Assembly: GCA_946481445.1 (NCBI GenBank)
Contig: CAMLOA010000140.1
Coordinates: 1-6,054, forward strand
DNA: 6,054 nt
Direction: 5' to 3'
Source: an uncultured Devosia sp.
GTDB lineage: Bacteria; Pseudomonadota; Alphaproteobacteria; Rhizobiales; Devosiaceae
Both the position numbers and the translations under genes were made by a program. Of this stretch, positions 1 through 5,640 are shown one piece after another (the first letter of the stretch is position 1; every line of letters begins with the position of its first letter). Under the pieces are notes generated by a model. That model searched no databases, was not told the origin of the DNA, and saw only the letters and a list, made by a program, of their open reading frames with translations.

Positions 1-1093
1 CCTGCCGCGCTCGATCGCCAGCTTCGAGGCTTTCGAGAACGCCATGAGCCTCGACATCGCCATGGGCGGCTCGACCAATACCGTGCTGCATATCCTGGCG
101 GCGGCCCATGAAGGCGGGGTCGATTTCACCATGGACGATATCGATCGCCTCAGCCGCAAGGTGCCGGTGCTCTCCAAGGTCGCGCCGGCCAAGCAGGACG
201 TGCATATGGAAGACGTGCACCGCGCCGGCGGCATCATGGCCATTCTCGGCCAGCTCGACCGCGCCGGCCTCATCAACCGCGCCGAACCCACCATTCATTC
301 GGCCACGATGGGCGATGCGCTCGACAAGTGGGATATCTCGCGCACCAATTCGGACAGTGTGCGCCAGTTCTTCATGGCCGCGCCCGGCGGCGTGCGCACC
401 ACGCAGGCTTTCAGCCAGTCCAACCGCTGGGCCGAACTGGATCTCGACCGCCAGAACGGCGTGATCCGCTCGGCCGAAAGCCCCTTCTCCAAGGATGGTG
501 GCCTGGCCGTGCTCAAGGGCAATATCGCGCTCGACGGCTGCATCGTGAAGACGGCCGGCGTGGACGAGTCCATCCTCAAGTTCACCGGCCCGGCCCGCGT
601 GTTCGAAAGCCAGGATGCGACCGTCAAGGCCATTCTCTCCAACGAGATCAAGCCCGGCGACGTCGTGGTCATCCGCTATGAAGGCCCCAAGGGCGGCCCC
701 GGCATGCAGGAAATGCTCTATCCCACGAGCTACCTCAAGTCGAAGGGCCTGGGCAAAGCCTGCGCGCTGCTGACCGATGGGCGTTTTTCGGGCGGCACCT
801 CGGGCCTCTCCATCGGCCATGCCTCGCCGGAAGCCGCCGAAGGCGGCGCCATAGGTCTCGTGCGTGAGGGTGACACGATCGAGATCGATATCCCCAACCG
901 CACCGTCAATGTGCTGGTTTCCGACGCGGAGCTGGCGAGGCGTCGCGCCGAGCAGGACGCAAAGGGCTGGAAGCCGGAGCACCCGCGCAAGCGCAAGGTG
1001 ACGACAGCACTCAAGGCCTATGCGGCCCTGGTGACCTCCGCCGCCAAGGGCGCGGTGCGCGACACGGCCGCCATCGACAAGCTCTGGCACTGA
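1..1093 (+). CDS. ilvD: Dihydroxy-acid dehydratase, 3' part (5' end outside window)
   Basis: IlvD converts 2,3-dihydroxy-isovalerate (and the methylvalerate analogue) to the 2-keto acid, the third common step of valine and isoleucine synthesis; it is a cytoplasmic iron-sulfur enzyme. The first full codon is at base 2, and 363 codons precede the TGA at 1091-1093. The visible part follows the E. coli-type long form (about 616 residues) almost motif for motif: AMGGSTNT (about 59-82), [10 protein letters not shown] (about 203-232), [17 protein letters not shown], then [11 protein letters not shown] with the metal-binding glutamate codon at 710-712, and GRFSGGTSG at 779-805, whose serine belongs to the active site of the family. 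The N-terminal third, with most cluster-ligand cysteines, lies upstream of the window. The C-terminus is complete and there is no frameshift. It converges on the leftward gene cluster across a 203-bp gap. The family assignment is very secure. Confidence 0.97.
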   Translation, partial: LPRSIASFEAFENAMSLDIAMGGSTNTVLHILAAAHEGGVDFTMDDIDRLSRKVPVLSKVAPAKQDVHMEDVHRAGGIMAILGQLDRAGLINRAEPTIHSATMGDALDKWDISRTNSDSVRQFFMAAPGGVRTTQAFSQSNRWAELDLDRQNGVIRSAESPFSKDGGLAVLKGNIALDGCIVKTAGVDESILKFTGPARVFESQDATVKAILSNEIKPGDVVVIRYEGPKGGPGMQEMLYPTSYLKSKGLGKACALLTDGRFSGGTSGLSIGHASPEAAEGGAIGLVREGDTIEIDIPNRTVNVLVSDAELARRRAEQDAKGWKPEHPRKRKVTTALKAYAALVTSAAKGAVRDTAAIDKLWH

Positions 1094-1099
1094 TCCTCA

Positions 1100-1120
1100 C
1101 CCTCGGGCTTGACCCGAGGG
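1100..1120. repeat. Perfect 8-bp inverted repeat just after ilvD
   Basis: The left arm CCCTCGGG (1100-1107) and right arm CCCGAGGG (1113-1120) are perfect complements around a 5-nt loop (cttga). The structure begins 6 nt after the ilvD stop codon. It could act as a transcript 3'-end stabiliser or terminator for ilvD, but no T-run follows, so it is not a classic intrinsic terminator. From memory, palindromes with this CTCGGG/cttga/CCCGAG core recur between genes in many alphaproteobacterial genomes, so it may be a copy of a dispersed repeat. That part is recollection, not seen here. Confidence 0.7.
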
Positions 1121-1121
1121 G

Positions 1122-1137
1122 CTGCCGCCTGCGGCAG
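1122..1137. repeat. Short inverted repeat, second of a hairpin pair
   Basis: CTGCCGC (1122-1128) and GCGGCAG (1131-1137) are perfect complements, best drawn as a 6-bp stem with a 4-nt loop. It sits one base after the preceding 8-bp inverted repeat, giving two tandem hairpins within 45 nt of the ilvD stop. No T-run follows. It may be part of the same repeat element or of a compound ilvD transcript end. Confidence 0.6.
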
Positions 1138-1198
1138 TGCATCATTGCGACAATCGCGTGACAAGCCCGGCTCGTGGTGCTAGTACCCGCGCAGCCAT

Positions 1199-1223
1199 CC
1201 AGCGGCCTGCCAAGGCCTGCTGG
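1199..1223. repeat. GC-rich inverted repeat with one bulge in convergent gap
   Basis: CCAGCGGCCT (1199-1208) pairs with AGGCC (1213-1217) and GCTGG (1219-1223) around the loop GCCA, with T1218 as a single bulge: ten base pairs in all, nine of them G-C or C-G apart from A-T pairs near each end. It lies about midway between the two convergent stop codons. No T-run follows on either strand, so it is not an obvious intrinsic terminator; RNA-stability or repeat-element roles are possible. Confidence 0.6.
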
Positions 1224-1228
1224 GCTGG

Positions 1229-1276
1229 TCAGGCTCGATAGCGGGGATTCCACCCTCCCTATCGGGCCGACCCTGA
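1229..1276. repeat. Imperfect long inverted repeat downstream of the leftward cluster
   Basis: CGATAG (1236-1241) pairs with CTATCG (1259-1264). Inside, GGGG faces a C-rich stretch (1253-1258), and outside TCAGG (1229-1233) pairs with CCTGA (1272-1276) across an asymmetric internal loop. It begins about 20 nt past the MmcQ/YjbR stop on the minus strand, where a transcript end for the leftward operon would be expected. A run of six A at 1282-1287 (T on the minus strand) lies before, not after, the structure in the leftward direction, so it does not form a standard terminator. Confidence 0.4.
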
Positions 1277-1296
1277 TCCCCAAAAAAGAAGCGATC

Positions 1297-1650
1297 TCAG
1301 GCGATGCCCAGTTCGGCACGCAGCTTCCTGGTGAGCCCCGCGGCCACCAGGGCATGCGAGCGGCCGATATAGGCGATGAGATCGTCCTCGGTGAGCGGCG
1401 AGCCCTGCTGCACCGACACCCATTGCCGCTTGGCGAAATAGGCCGCCTGCCCCACGCCATCGAGCGCGGCCAGGATATCGAAACTGGCTTCGCCGCATTT
1501 GAAGACCAGCCGCAGCGGCGCGTGGTCGGACAACAGGCAGAACACTTTGCCACCCACCTTGGCGATGCGGGCATCCCATTGGTCCACCAGGGTGACGCCA
1601 GGCATGGCCCCGACCAGGCGGTCGTAGCCGGCGCGATCATAGAGGCTCAA
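1297..1650 (-). CDS. MmcQ/YjbR family protein (CyaY-like fold)
   Basis: This 117-residue protein matches the MmcQ/YjbR (DUF419) family, small soluble proteins with a frataxin-like fold and suspected DNA-binding ability but no settled function. Diagnostic features are the early KVGGKVFCLLSD strand, the RLVFKC strand, and YFAKRQWVSVQ in the middle, where family members carry a conserved tryptophan, followed by LIAYIGRSHALV. Length is normal for the family. The start chosen is TTG at 1648-1650, which overlaps the upstream TGA by 4 nt (TTGA) and has a GAGGAG Shine-Dalgarno 5 nt upstream, so translation is probably coupled to the DUF1178 gene. The first in-frame methionine is residue 16 and would remove the start of the fold. 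It is the last gene of the leftward cluster. Family call firm, function unknown. Confidence 0.88.
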   Translation of the reverse strand: MSLYDRAGYDRLVGAMPGVTLVDQWDARIAKVGGKVFCLLSDHAPLRLVFKCGEASFDILAALDGVGQAAYFAKRQWVSVQQGSPLTEDDLIAYIGRSHALVAAGLTRKLRAELGIA

Positions 1651-2072
1651 TTGTGCTCCTCGGGCAGGTCGGGCAAAGGCATGAAATCGACGCCGTCCTC
1701 GAGCAGCCCCGCCACCTCGTCGCGCGTCGCTTCGCCATAGATGCCGCGTGCTTCAGCTTCCTCGAAATGGATCTTGCGGGCCTCTTCGGCGAACCTGTCG
1801 CCGACATAGTCGGCCTCGCTGGTGACCTTGTGCCGCAACGCCCTGAGCATTTCCCGCATCCGGGTGGCCTCGGGATGCCCCGAGCTCAGCGAGACCCGGT
1901 CCTGGTCGGTGCGGGCCACCGACGGCGCCATGGGTGCCTTGGTCACCGTGGGATCGCCGCAGACGGCACAGGTCACGATGCCGCGCGCCTGCTGCTGGTC
2001 GAAGGCGGCAGCGCTCTTGAACCACGCGTCGTACTGGTGCCCCTTGGAGCAATGGAGTGAATACTGGATCAC
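1647..2072 (-). CDS. DUF1178 family protein
   Basis: This 141-residue protein is a clear DUF1178 member, a family of unknown function common in alpha- and betaproteobacteria. The N-terminus has the family signature: MIQYSLHCSKGHQYDAWF, then CAVCGD. Cys8, His12, Cys35 and Cys38 resemble a small zinc-ribbon site, which is inference from spacing. The rest is charged and probably helical, ending in an acidic EEHN tail. The start is GTG at 2070-2072, preceded by AAGAG at 8 nt spacing; the family start pattern (MI-x-Y) fits. Its stop overlaps the next gene by 4 nt, and it lies 62 nt after the amidase gene. Association with a glutaredoxin and a Nit1-type amidase suggests a thiol or redox link, but no activity can be assigned. 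Confidence 0.92.
   Translation of the reverse strand: MIQYSLHCSKGHQYDAWFKSAAAFDQQQARGIVTCAVCGDPTVTKAPMAPSVARTDQDRVSLSSGHPEATRMREMLRALRHKVTSEADYVGDRFAEEARKIHFEEAEARGIYGEATRDEVAGLLEDGVDFMPLPDLPEEHN
1656..1661 (-). promoter_or_regulatory. Ribosome binding site supporting a TTG start (MmcQ/YjbR gene)
   Basis: On the minus strand this reads GAGGAG, 5 nt before the TTG at 1650. It lies inside the last codons of the DUF1178 gene. Its strength and spacing are the main reason to accept TTG over an internal ATG. Confidence 0.65.
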
Positions 2073-2134
2073 GGCGAATTCTCTTGGGCCTACAGGCAGG
2101 TCCGGTCTGGTTGGTCAGGATATAGGCCGGAGCC

Positions 2135-2965
2135 CTATGGCTGCAACGCCCCGGGCGCGGCAAAATCGCGCGCATTGGCCAGCGCCGGAATGCGCGCGCG
2201 GGCATCGGCCACCGCCTCCGGGGTGATCTCGGCCACAAGCACGCCCGGTTCGTCATGGTCGAACTCGGCCACGATCCGGCCCCAGGGATCGATGATCAGC
2301 GAACGGCCATAGGTCGCCCGCCCATTGGGATGGGTCCCGCCCTGCGCGGCGGCGATCACATAGGACCCCGTCTCGATGGCTCGCGCCCGCAGCAGCACAT
2401 GCCAATGCGCCTGACCGGTGGGCACGGTGAAGGCCGCCGGCACCGCCAAAAGGGTGGCCCCGGCATTGGCCAGGGCGTTGAAGAGCCGGGGGAAGCGCAT
2501 GTCGTAGCAGATCGACATGCCCAGCGTGAACGCGCCCAGCGGCGCCGTCACCGCCGCCTCGCCGCCTTTGTAGGTGGCGCTTTCCCGATAGGCGTCGAGC
2601 CCGGCTATATCGGCATCGAACAGGTGGATCTTGTCATAGGTTGCGGCAATGGCCCCGTCCGGCCCGAACAGCACGGAGCGGTTGGCAAAGCGCCCGTCGG
2701 GCAGCGGCACGGCCAAAGACCCGATATGGATATGCATGCCGTATTCGCGGGCCATTTCGCCAACCCGCGCGAGTTGTGCGTGTCCTTCGAAGGGCGCGGC
2801 CACGCTGCGCAGCTGATCGCGATTCTCCGGGAAGATCATGGTGACTTCCGGGGTCAGCGCGTAGGCGGCGCCCGCCGCCGCGGCCTGGGCCAGCAGCGGC
2901 TCGAGCGCGGCCAGGTTGGCATCGGGGTCGAGCCCGGACCGCATCTGGATGGCGGCAATCTTCAT
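2135..2965 (-). CDS. Carbon-nitrogen hydrolase, Nit1-type (probable deaminated glutathione amidase)
   Basis: This 276-residue enzyme is a full-length nitrilase-superfamily amidase. The catalytic triad is visible: Glu40 in TPEV, Lys112 in YDKIHLFD and Cys153 in SICYDMRFP. The stretches AHWHVLLRARAIE (186-198), GRATYGRS and DPWGRIVAE are typical of the Nit1 branch, whose known members (mammalian Nit1, E. coli YbeM) hydrolyse deaminated glutathione, a side product of transaminases, to 2-oxoglutarate and Cys-Gly. Nit1 rather than omega-amidase (Nit2) is favoured by RFP after the catalytic cysteine and the AHW...ARAIE block; this is judged by eye. The ATG at 2963-2965 gives the family-typical MKIAAIQM start. 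The Shine-Dalgarno AAGAGG (2978-2983) is 12 nt away, a little far. It follows grxC by 42 nt in the same direction, which fits a glutathione-related job. Confidence 0.94.
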   Translation of the reverse strand: MKIAAIQMRSGLDPDANLAALEPLLAQAAAAGAAYALTPEVTMIFPENRDQLRSVAAPFEGHAQLARVGEMAREYGMHIHIGSLAVPLPDGRFANRSVLFGPDGAIAATYDKIHLFDADIAGLDAYRESATYKGGEAAVTAPLGAFTLGMSICYDMRFPRLFNALANAGATLLAVPAAFTVPTGQAHWHVLLRARAIETGSYVIAAAQGGTHPNGRATYGRSLIIDPWGRIVAEFDHDEPGVLVAEITPEAVADARARIPALANARDFAAPGALQP

Positions 2966-3007
2966 CGTGCCCGCAGACCTCTTCTTGGCACCACCGCGTG
3001 CAGGCGC

Positions 3008-3262
3008 CTACTGGGCCAGCAGCGGATCGAGCGCGCCGCGCCGGTCGAGGGCGGCCATGTCGTCATAGCCGCCCACATGGGTGTCGCCGATGAAAATCTG
3101 CGGCACGGTGCGACGGCCATGAGCCCGGTGGGTCATGGCTTCGCGCAACTGCGGGTCGAGCACGGAAATCTCGGTATAGTCGACGCCCTTGTCGGCCAGC
3201 AGCGACTTGGCGGCATGGCAGTAGGGGCAGGTCGGGGTGGTGTAGATCTCGATCTTGGCCAA
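3008..3262 (-). CDS. grxC: Glutaredoxin 3 (GrxC type)
   Basis: This is a dithiol glutaredoxin of 84 residues, the usual length of bacterial Grx3. It reduces disulfides and glutathione-mixed disulfides in the cytoplasm at the expense of glutathione. The active site CPYC is at residues 12-15, TVP with the cis-proline that shapes the glutathione site is at 52-54, and GGYDDM (64-69) is the conserved glutathione-binding end. The start is TTG at 3260-3262, giving MAKIEIYTTP as in the family, with a very strong GAGGAGGT Shine-Dalgarno 6 nt upstream. No in-frame ATG precedes the catalytic site, so TTG is well supported. It lies 37 nt after comF and 42 nt before the Nit1-type amidase. Confidence 0.97.
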   Translation of the reverse strand: MAKIEIYTTPTCPYCHAAKSLLADKGVDYTEISVLDPQLREAMTHRAHGRRTVPQIFIGDTHVGGYDDMAALDRRGALDPLLAQ

Positions 3263-3268
3263 GGGGTT

Positions 3269-3276
3269 ACCTCCTC
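3269..3276 (-). promoter_or_regulatory. Strong ribosome binding site fixing the grxC TTG start
   Basis: On the minus strand this reads GAGGAGGT, 6 nt before TTG at 3262. It is the best Shine-Dalgarno in the window and may offset the weak start codon. Confidence 0.8.
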
Positions 3277-3299
3277 AGGGAGAACGGGGCTTTGCCCTC

Positions 3300-4097
3300 T
3301 TATATGGGTAAGTCCGCGCCGATGACAACGCGGGCAAAGGTCAGCACGTCAACGCTCTCCACCCCGCCGCGCAGCAGGGTCCGCGTCACCGCCTTGGCGG
3401 TGGCGCCGGTCGTATAGACATCATCGACCAGAACCACCCGCCGCCCGCCGGCACGGGCGAGACCCTGGGGGTGAACGGCGAAGGCACCCTGCACGTTGCG
3501 CTGCCGCCCATCGCCGCTGAGCCCCACCTGCTGGCGGGTGCGCCGGCGGCGGCCGACCACGTCATGCGCCACCGGCAGGCCGGTCAGCCGGCCCAGCATG
3601 CGGGCCAGTTCCGCCGACTGGTTGTAGCGCCGCTCGCGCTGGCGCGCCGGATGCAGCGGCACGGGCACCAGCAGGGCATCGCCGCCCAGGATGTCGTGCC
3701 CGGCCCCGGCCATCAGCCGGGCACAGAACCGGGCCAGTTCGGGCCGGTCGCCATATTTGAGGCGGCCGACCAGCGTGCCGGCCATGTCGTTGTAGACCAC
3801 CGCCGCCCGCGCCCGGGCAAAGGGGGGCGGGTCGGCCAGCGCCTCGGCGGAGCGCGTTTCGGGCCCCAGGCTGACCTCGAAGGGCAGGCCCAGCACCGGG
3901 CAGAAGGGCGCGGTGATCGGACGCAAGCCTTTGAAACAATTGGCAAAAATCGTATCAGGCGACCCGGTCGCCGCATCGCAAGCAAGGCAGGTGGGCGGAT
4001 AGAGCAGGTCGAGCACGCCCCGCCCCAGCCCACCCAGGCGATGGGTCAGTCGGCGGGGCCAGGCAGGCGCTTTGACATTGGCTTCGGGGCTCTCCAT
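3300..4097 (-). CDS. comF: ComF family protein (phosphoribosyltransferase fold with zinc finger)
   Basis: A 265-residue ComF family member. The N-terminal part has cysteines at 37, 40, 54 and 66 (C-x2-C, then CFKGL, then PFCPVLG), enough for one zinc site. The C-terminal part is a type I phosphoribosyltransferase domain with the PRPP loop VVLVDDVYTTGAT (221-233) and the family segments LKYGDR, VPVPLHPARQRERRYNQS and RTRQQ. ComF proteins are known from DNA uptake in competent bacteria; in alphaproteobacteria the role is unclear and nothing here shows competence. The start is uncertain: ATG at 4095-4097 (chosen) or ATG at 4104-4106, three codons longer; neither has a good Shine-Dalgarno. The frame stays open far upstream, but that part is antisense to the next gene. 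It is first in the leftward cluster, 37 nt before grxC. Confidence 0.92.
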   Translation of the reverse strand: MESPEANVKAPAWPRRLTHRLGGLGRGVLDLLYPPTCLACDAATGSPDTIFANCFKGLRPITAPFCPVLGLPFEVSLGPETRSAEALADPPPFARARAAVVYNDMAGTLVGRLKYGDRPELARFCARLMAGAGHDILGGDALLVPVPLHPARQRERRYNQSAELARMLGRLTGLPVAHDVVGRRRRTRQQVGLSGDGRQRNVQGAFAVHPQGLARAGGRRVVLVDDVYTTGATAKAVTRTLLRGGVESVDVLTFARVVIGADLPI

Positions 4098-4139
4098 AAG
4101 GCCCATAGTGCCATGCCCGCAACCGGCCGCAAGACAGCA

Positions 4140-4982
4140 ATGAGCCAGCCGCCCGCCATCTTCGACACCGAACTGATCGGCGCCAACCTCAGGCGGCGCC
4201 GGGGAACGGGCGATTTCGTCACCCGCCTGGTCTTGGACGATCTGAACGATCGCCTGGGCACGCTGGTGCGCGATTTTCCGCGCGCCATGATCATCGGGCC
4301 CGATCCGGACCTTTTGCCGGCGGCGGCGCAGACGGCCAAGGGAGCGGTTGCCTTCGAGCGCTACGCAGCATTTGCAGGCGATGATGACATACCCGCCGCG
4401 GCCGGGGACAACTACAACCTCATCGTCTCGGTGCTGCACCTGCAGGCGATCAACGACGTCCCCGGCTACCTGGCCCGCCTGCGGGCGAAGCTGGCGCCCG
4501 ACGGCCTGCTGCTGATCGCCGCCCTGGGCGGCGACACGCTGAGCGAATTGCGGGAGGCCTTTCTCGCGGCCGACGCGCTGGTCTTCGGCGGCGCCTCGGC
4601 GCGCGTGGCGCCGATGATCCAGGTGCGCGATGCCGGCGGGCTGCTGCAACGCGCCGGGCTGGCCCTGCCGGTGGCCGATGTCGAAACCCACATCGTGCGC
4701 TATGCGACGCCCTTCGCGCTGATGGCCGAACTCAAGGCCATGGGGGCCGCCAATCCGCTGCTGGACCGGCCCCGGCGTCTCGCCACGCCGGCCCTGCTGA
4801 CAGCCGCGGCCAATGCCTATATGGCGCGCGACGGGGACCCGGACGGGCGTGTGCGCGCGACGCTGGACGTGGTCTGGCTTTCCGGCTGGGCCCCGCATGA
4901 AAGCCAGCAGCAGCCGCTCAGGCCCGGCAGCGCCAGGATGAACCTGAAGGACGTGCTGGGGCGCAGGCAGGACAAGCCATGA
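4140..4982 (+). CDS. Methyltransferase-fold protein, NDUFAF5/BioC-like, with degenerate SAM motif
   Basis: This 280-residue protein resembles the bacterial relatives of NDUFAF5, the complex I assembly factor of mitochondria. Shared marks are FDTELI near residue 8, NLIVSVLHLQAINDVP (93-108; the usual class I methyltransferase motif after the acidic strand), LAPDGLLLIAALGGDTLSELR (118-138) and a C-terminal GWAPHES (249-255) followed by RPGSA. The expected glycine-rich SAM motif after the first strand is not recognisable: IIGPDPD stands at 51-57 where human NDUFAF5 has a LGCGRG-type loop. Products of this family are usually annotated as SAM-dependent methyltransferases; human NDUFAF5 is reported to hydroxylate an arginine of a complex I subunit instead. 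ATG at 4140 is preferred over an in-frame ATG at 4113, which would almost touch comF; neither has a clear Shine-Dalgarno. The stop overlaps the GST gene (ATGA). Confidence 0.88.
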   Translation: MSQPPAIFDTELIGANLRRRRGTGDFVTRLVLDDLNDRLGTLVRDFPRAMIIGPDPDLLPAAAQTAKGAVAFERYAAFAGDDDIPAAAGDNYNLIVSVLHLQAINDVPGYLARLRAKLAPDGLLLIAALGGDTLSELREAFLAADALVFGGASARVAPMIQVRDAGGLLQRAGLALPVADVETHIVRYATPFALMAELKAMGAANPLLDRPRRLATPALLTAAANAYMARDGDPDGRVRATLDVVWLSGWAPHESQQQPLRPGSARMNLKDVLGRRQDKP

Positions 4983-5626
4983 CACTGACCGTATGGGGCC
5001 GCAAGACATCGGCGAACGTGCAGCCGCTGATGTGGTGCATCGGCGAACTGGGCCTGGCCCATGCGCGCCATGATGTCGGGCACATCTATGGCGGCAATGA
5101 CACGCCGCAATTCCTGGCGATGAACCCCAACGGCACCGTGCCGGTGATCCGCGACGGCGACAACCCGCCGCTGTGGGAGACCGGCGCCATCCTGCGCTAC
5201 CTTGCCGGCCGCTACGGGTCGGCGCCGTTTTGGCCCGCCGAACCCGTGGCCCGGTCGGCTGTCGACATGTGGGCCGAATGGGCCAAGATCAATGTGACGC
5301 TGGCCTTTACCGGCCCGGTCTTCTGGCGCGTGGTGCGCACGGCCCCATCCCGGCAGGATGCCGCCGCCATCGCCCAGGCGCTGGCCAAGCTCAATGCCAT
5401 CCTGGCCATAGCCGAAGCCCGGCTGGCCGACCGCGCCTACCTCGCCGGCGACGACTTCACCCTGGCCGATATCCAGTTCGGCCATGTGCTTTTCCGCTAT
5501 TTCGACATCGACATCGCCCGGCCGGCCTGGCCCGCAATCGAGCGCTATTATGGCGCCCTGACGCAGCGGCCGGCCTATGCCGAGCATGTCATGGTGTCCT
5601 ATGAAGAACTGCGCGTAACGGACTGA
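4979..5626 (+). CDS. Glutathione S-transferase family protein
   Basis: This 215-residue protein is a standard cytosolic GST: an N-terminal thioredoxin-like domain (about 1-80) and a helical C-terminal domain (about 90-205). Ser11 in GRKTSANV is the likely thiol-activating residue, as in theta-like classes. NPNGTVPV (49-56) carries the cis-proline at 55, and ETGAILRYL (67-75) is the glutathione-binding turn. YLAGDDFTLADI (154-165) is the N-capping box that stabilises the C-terminal fold. Members conjugate glutathione to electrophiles or act as thiol-dependent reductases or isomerases; the substrate cannot be read from sequence. The ATG overlaps the stop of the upstream methyltransferase-fold gene by 4 nt, with AGGA 6 nt upstream, so the two are probably translationally coupled. 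It faces the comF-grxC-Nit1 cluster across the divergent gap. Confidence 0.95.
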   Translation: MTLTVWGRKTSANVQPLMWCIGELGLAHARHDVGHIYGGNDTPQFLAMNPNGTVPVIRDGDNPPLWETGAILRYLAGRYGSAPFWPAEPVARSAVDMWAEWAKINVTLAFTGPVFWRVVRTAPSRQDAAAIAQALAKLNAILAIAEARLADRAYLAGDDFTLADIQFGHVLFRYFDIDIARPAWPAIERYYGALTQRPAYAEHVMVSYEELRVTD

Positions 5627-5640
5627 ACGGGACGCTGCTC

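Noticed and set aside
1282..1287. Run of six A (T on the minus strand) after the MmcQ/YjbR stop, as an intrinsic terminator
   Set aside because: No stable stem lies immediately before it in the leftward direction; the strong inverted repeats come after it.
2087..2128. GGCCTA/TAGGCC inverted repeat between the amidase and DUF1178 genes
   Set aside because: The arms are only 6 bp with a 30-nt loop and no T-run; there is no support for a terminator or attenuator.
2255..3325. Long plus-strand open frame over the amidase and grxC genes
   Set aside because: It is the complement of two strongly recognised genes, and its His/Arg/Gly/Gln-rich translation has no family signature.
4098..4125. Sigma-70-like boxes on the minus strand for comF (TTGCGG and ACTATG)
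   Set aside because: The match is weak, the downstream box would overlap the alternative comF start codon, and such matches are expected by chance.
3471..4139. Plus-strand open frame continuous with the methyltransferase-fold gene, antisense to comF
   Set aside because: The translation of this part is Gln/Arg/Pro/Gly-rich low-complexity sequence typical of the complement of a GC-rich gene, while the minus strand gives a clear ComF protein. Family similarity begins only near 4140.
4098..5009. Minus-strand frame extending comF upstream by about 300 codons
   Set aside because: It is antisense to the methyltransferase-fold gene, shows no known domain, and ComF homologues begin shortly before the zinc-finger cysteines.
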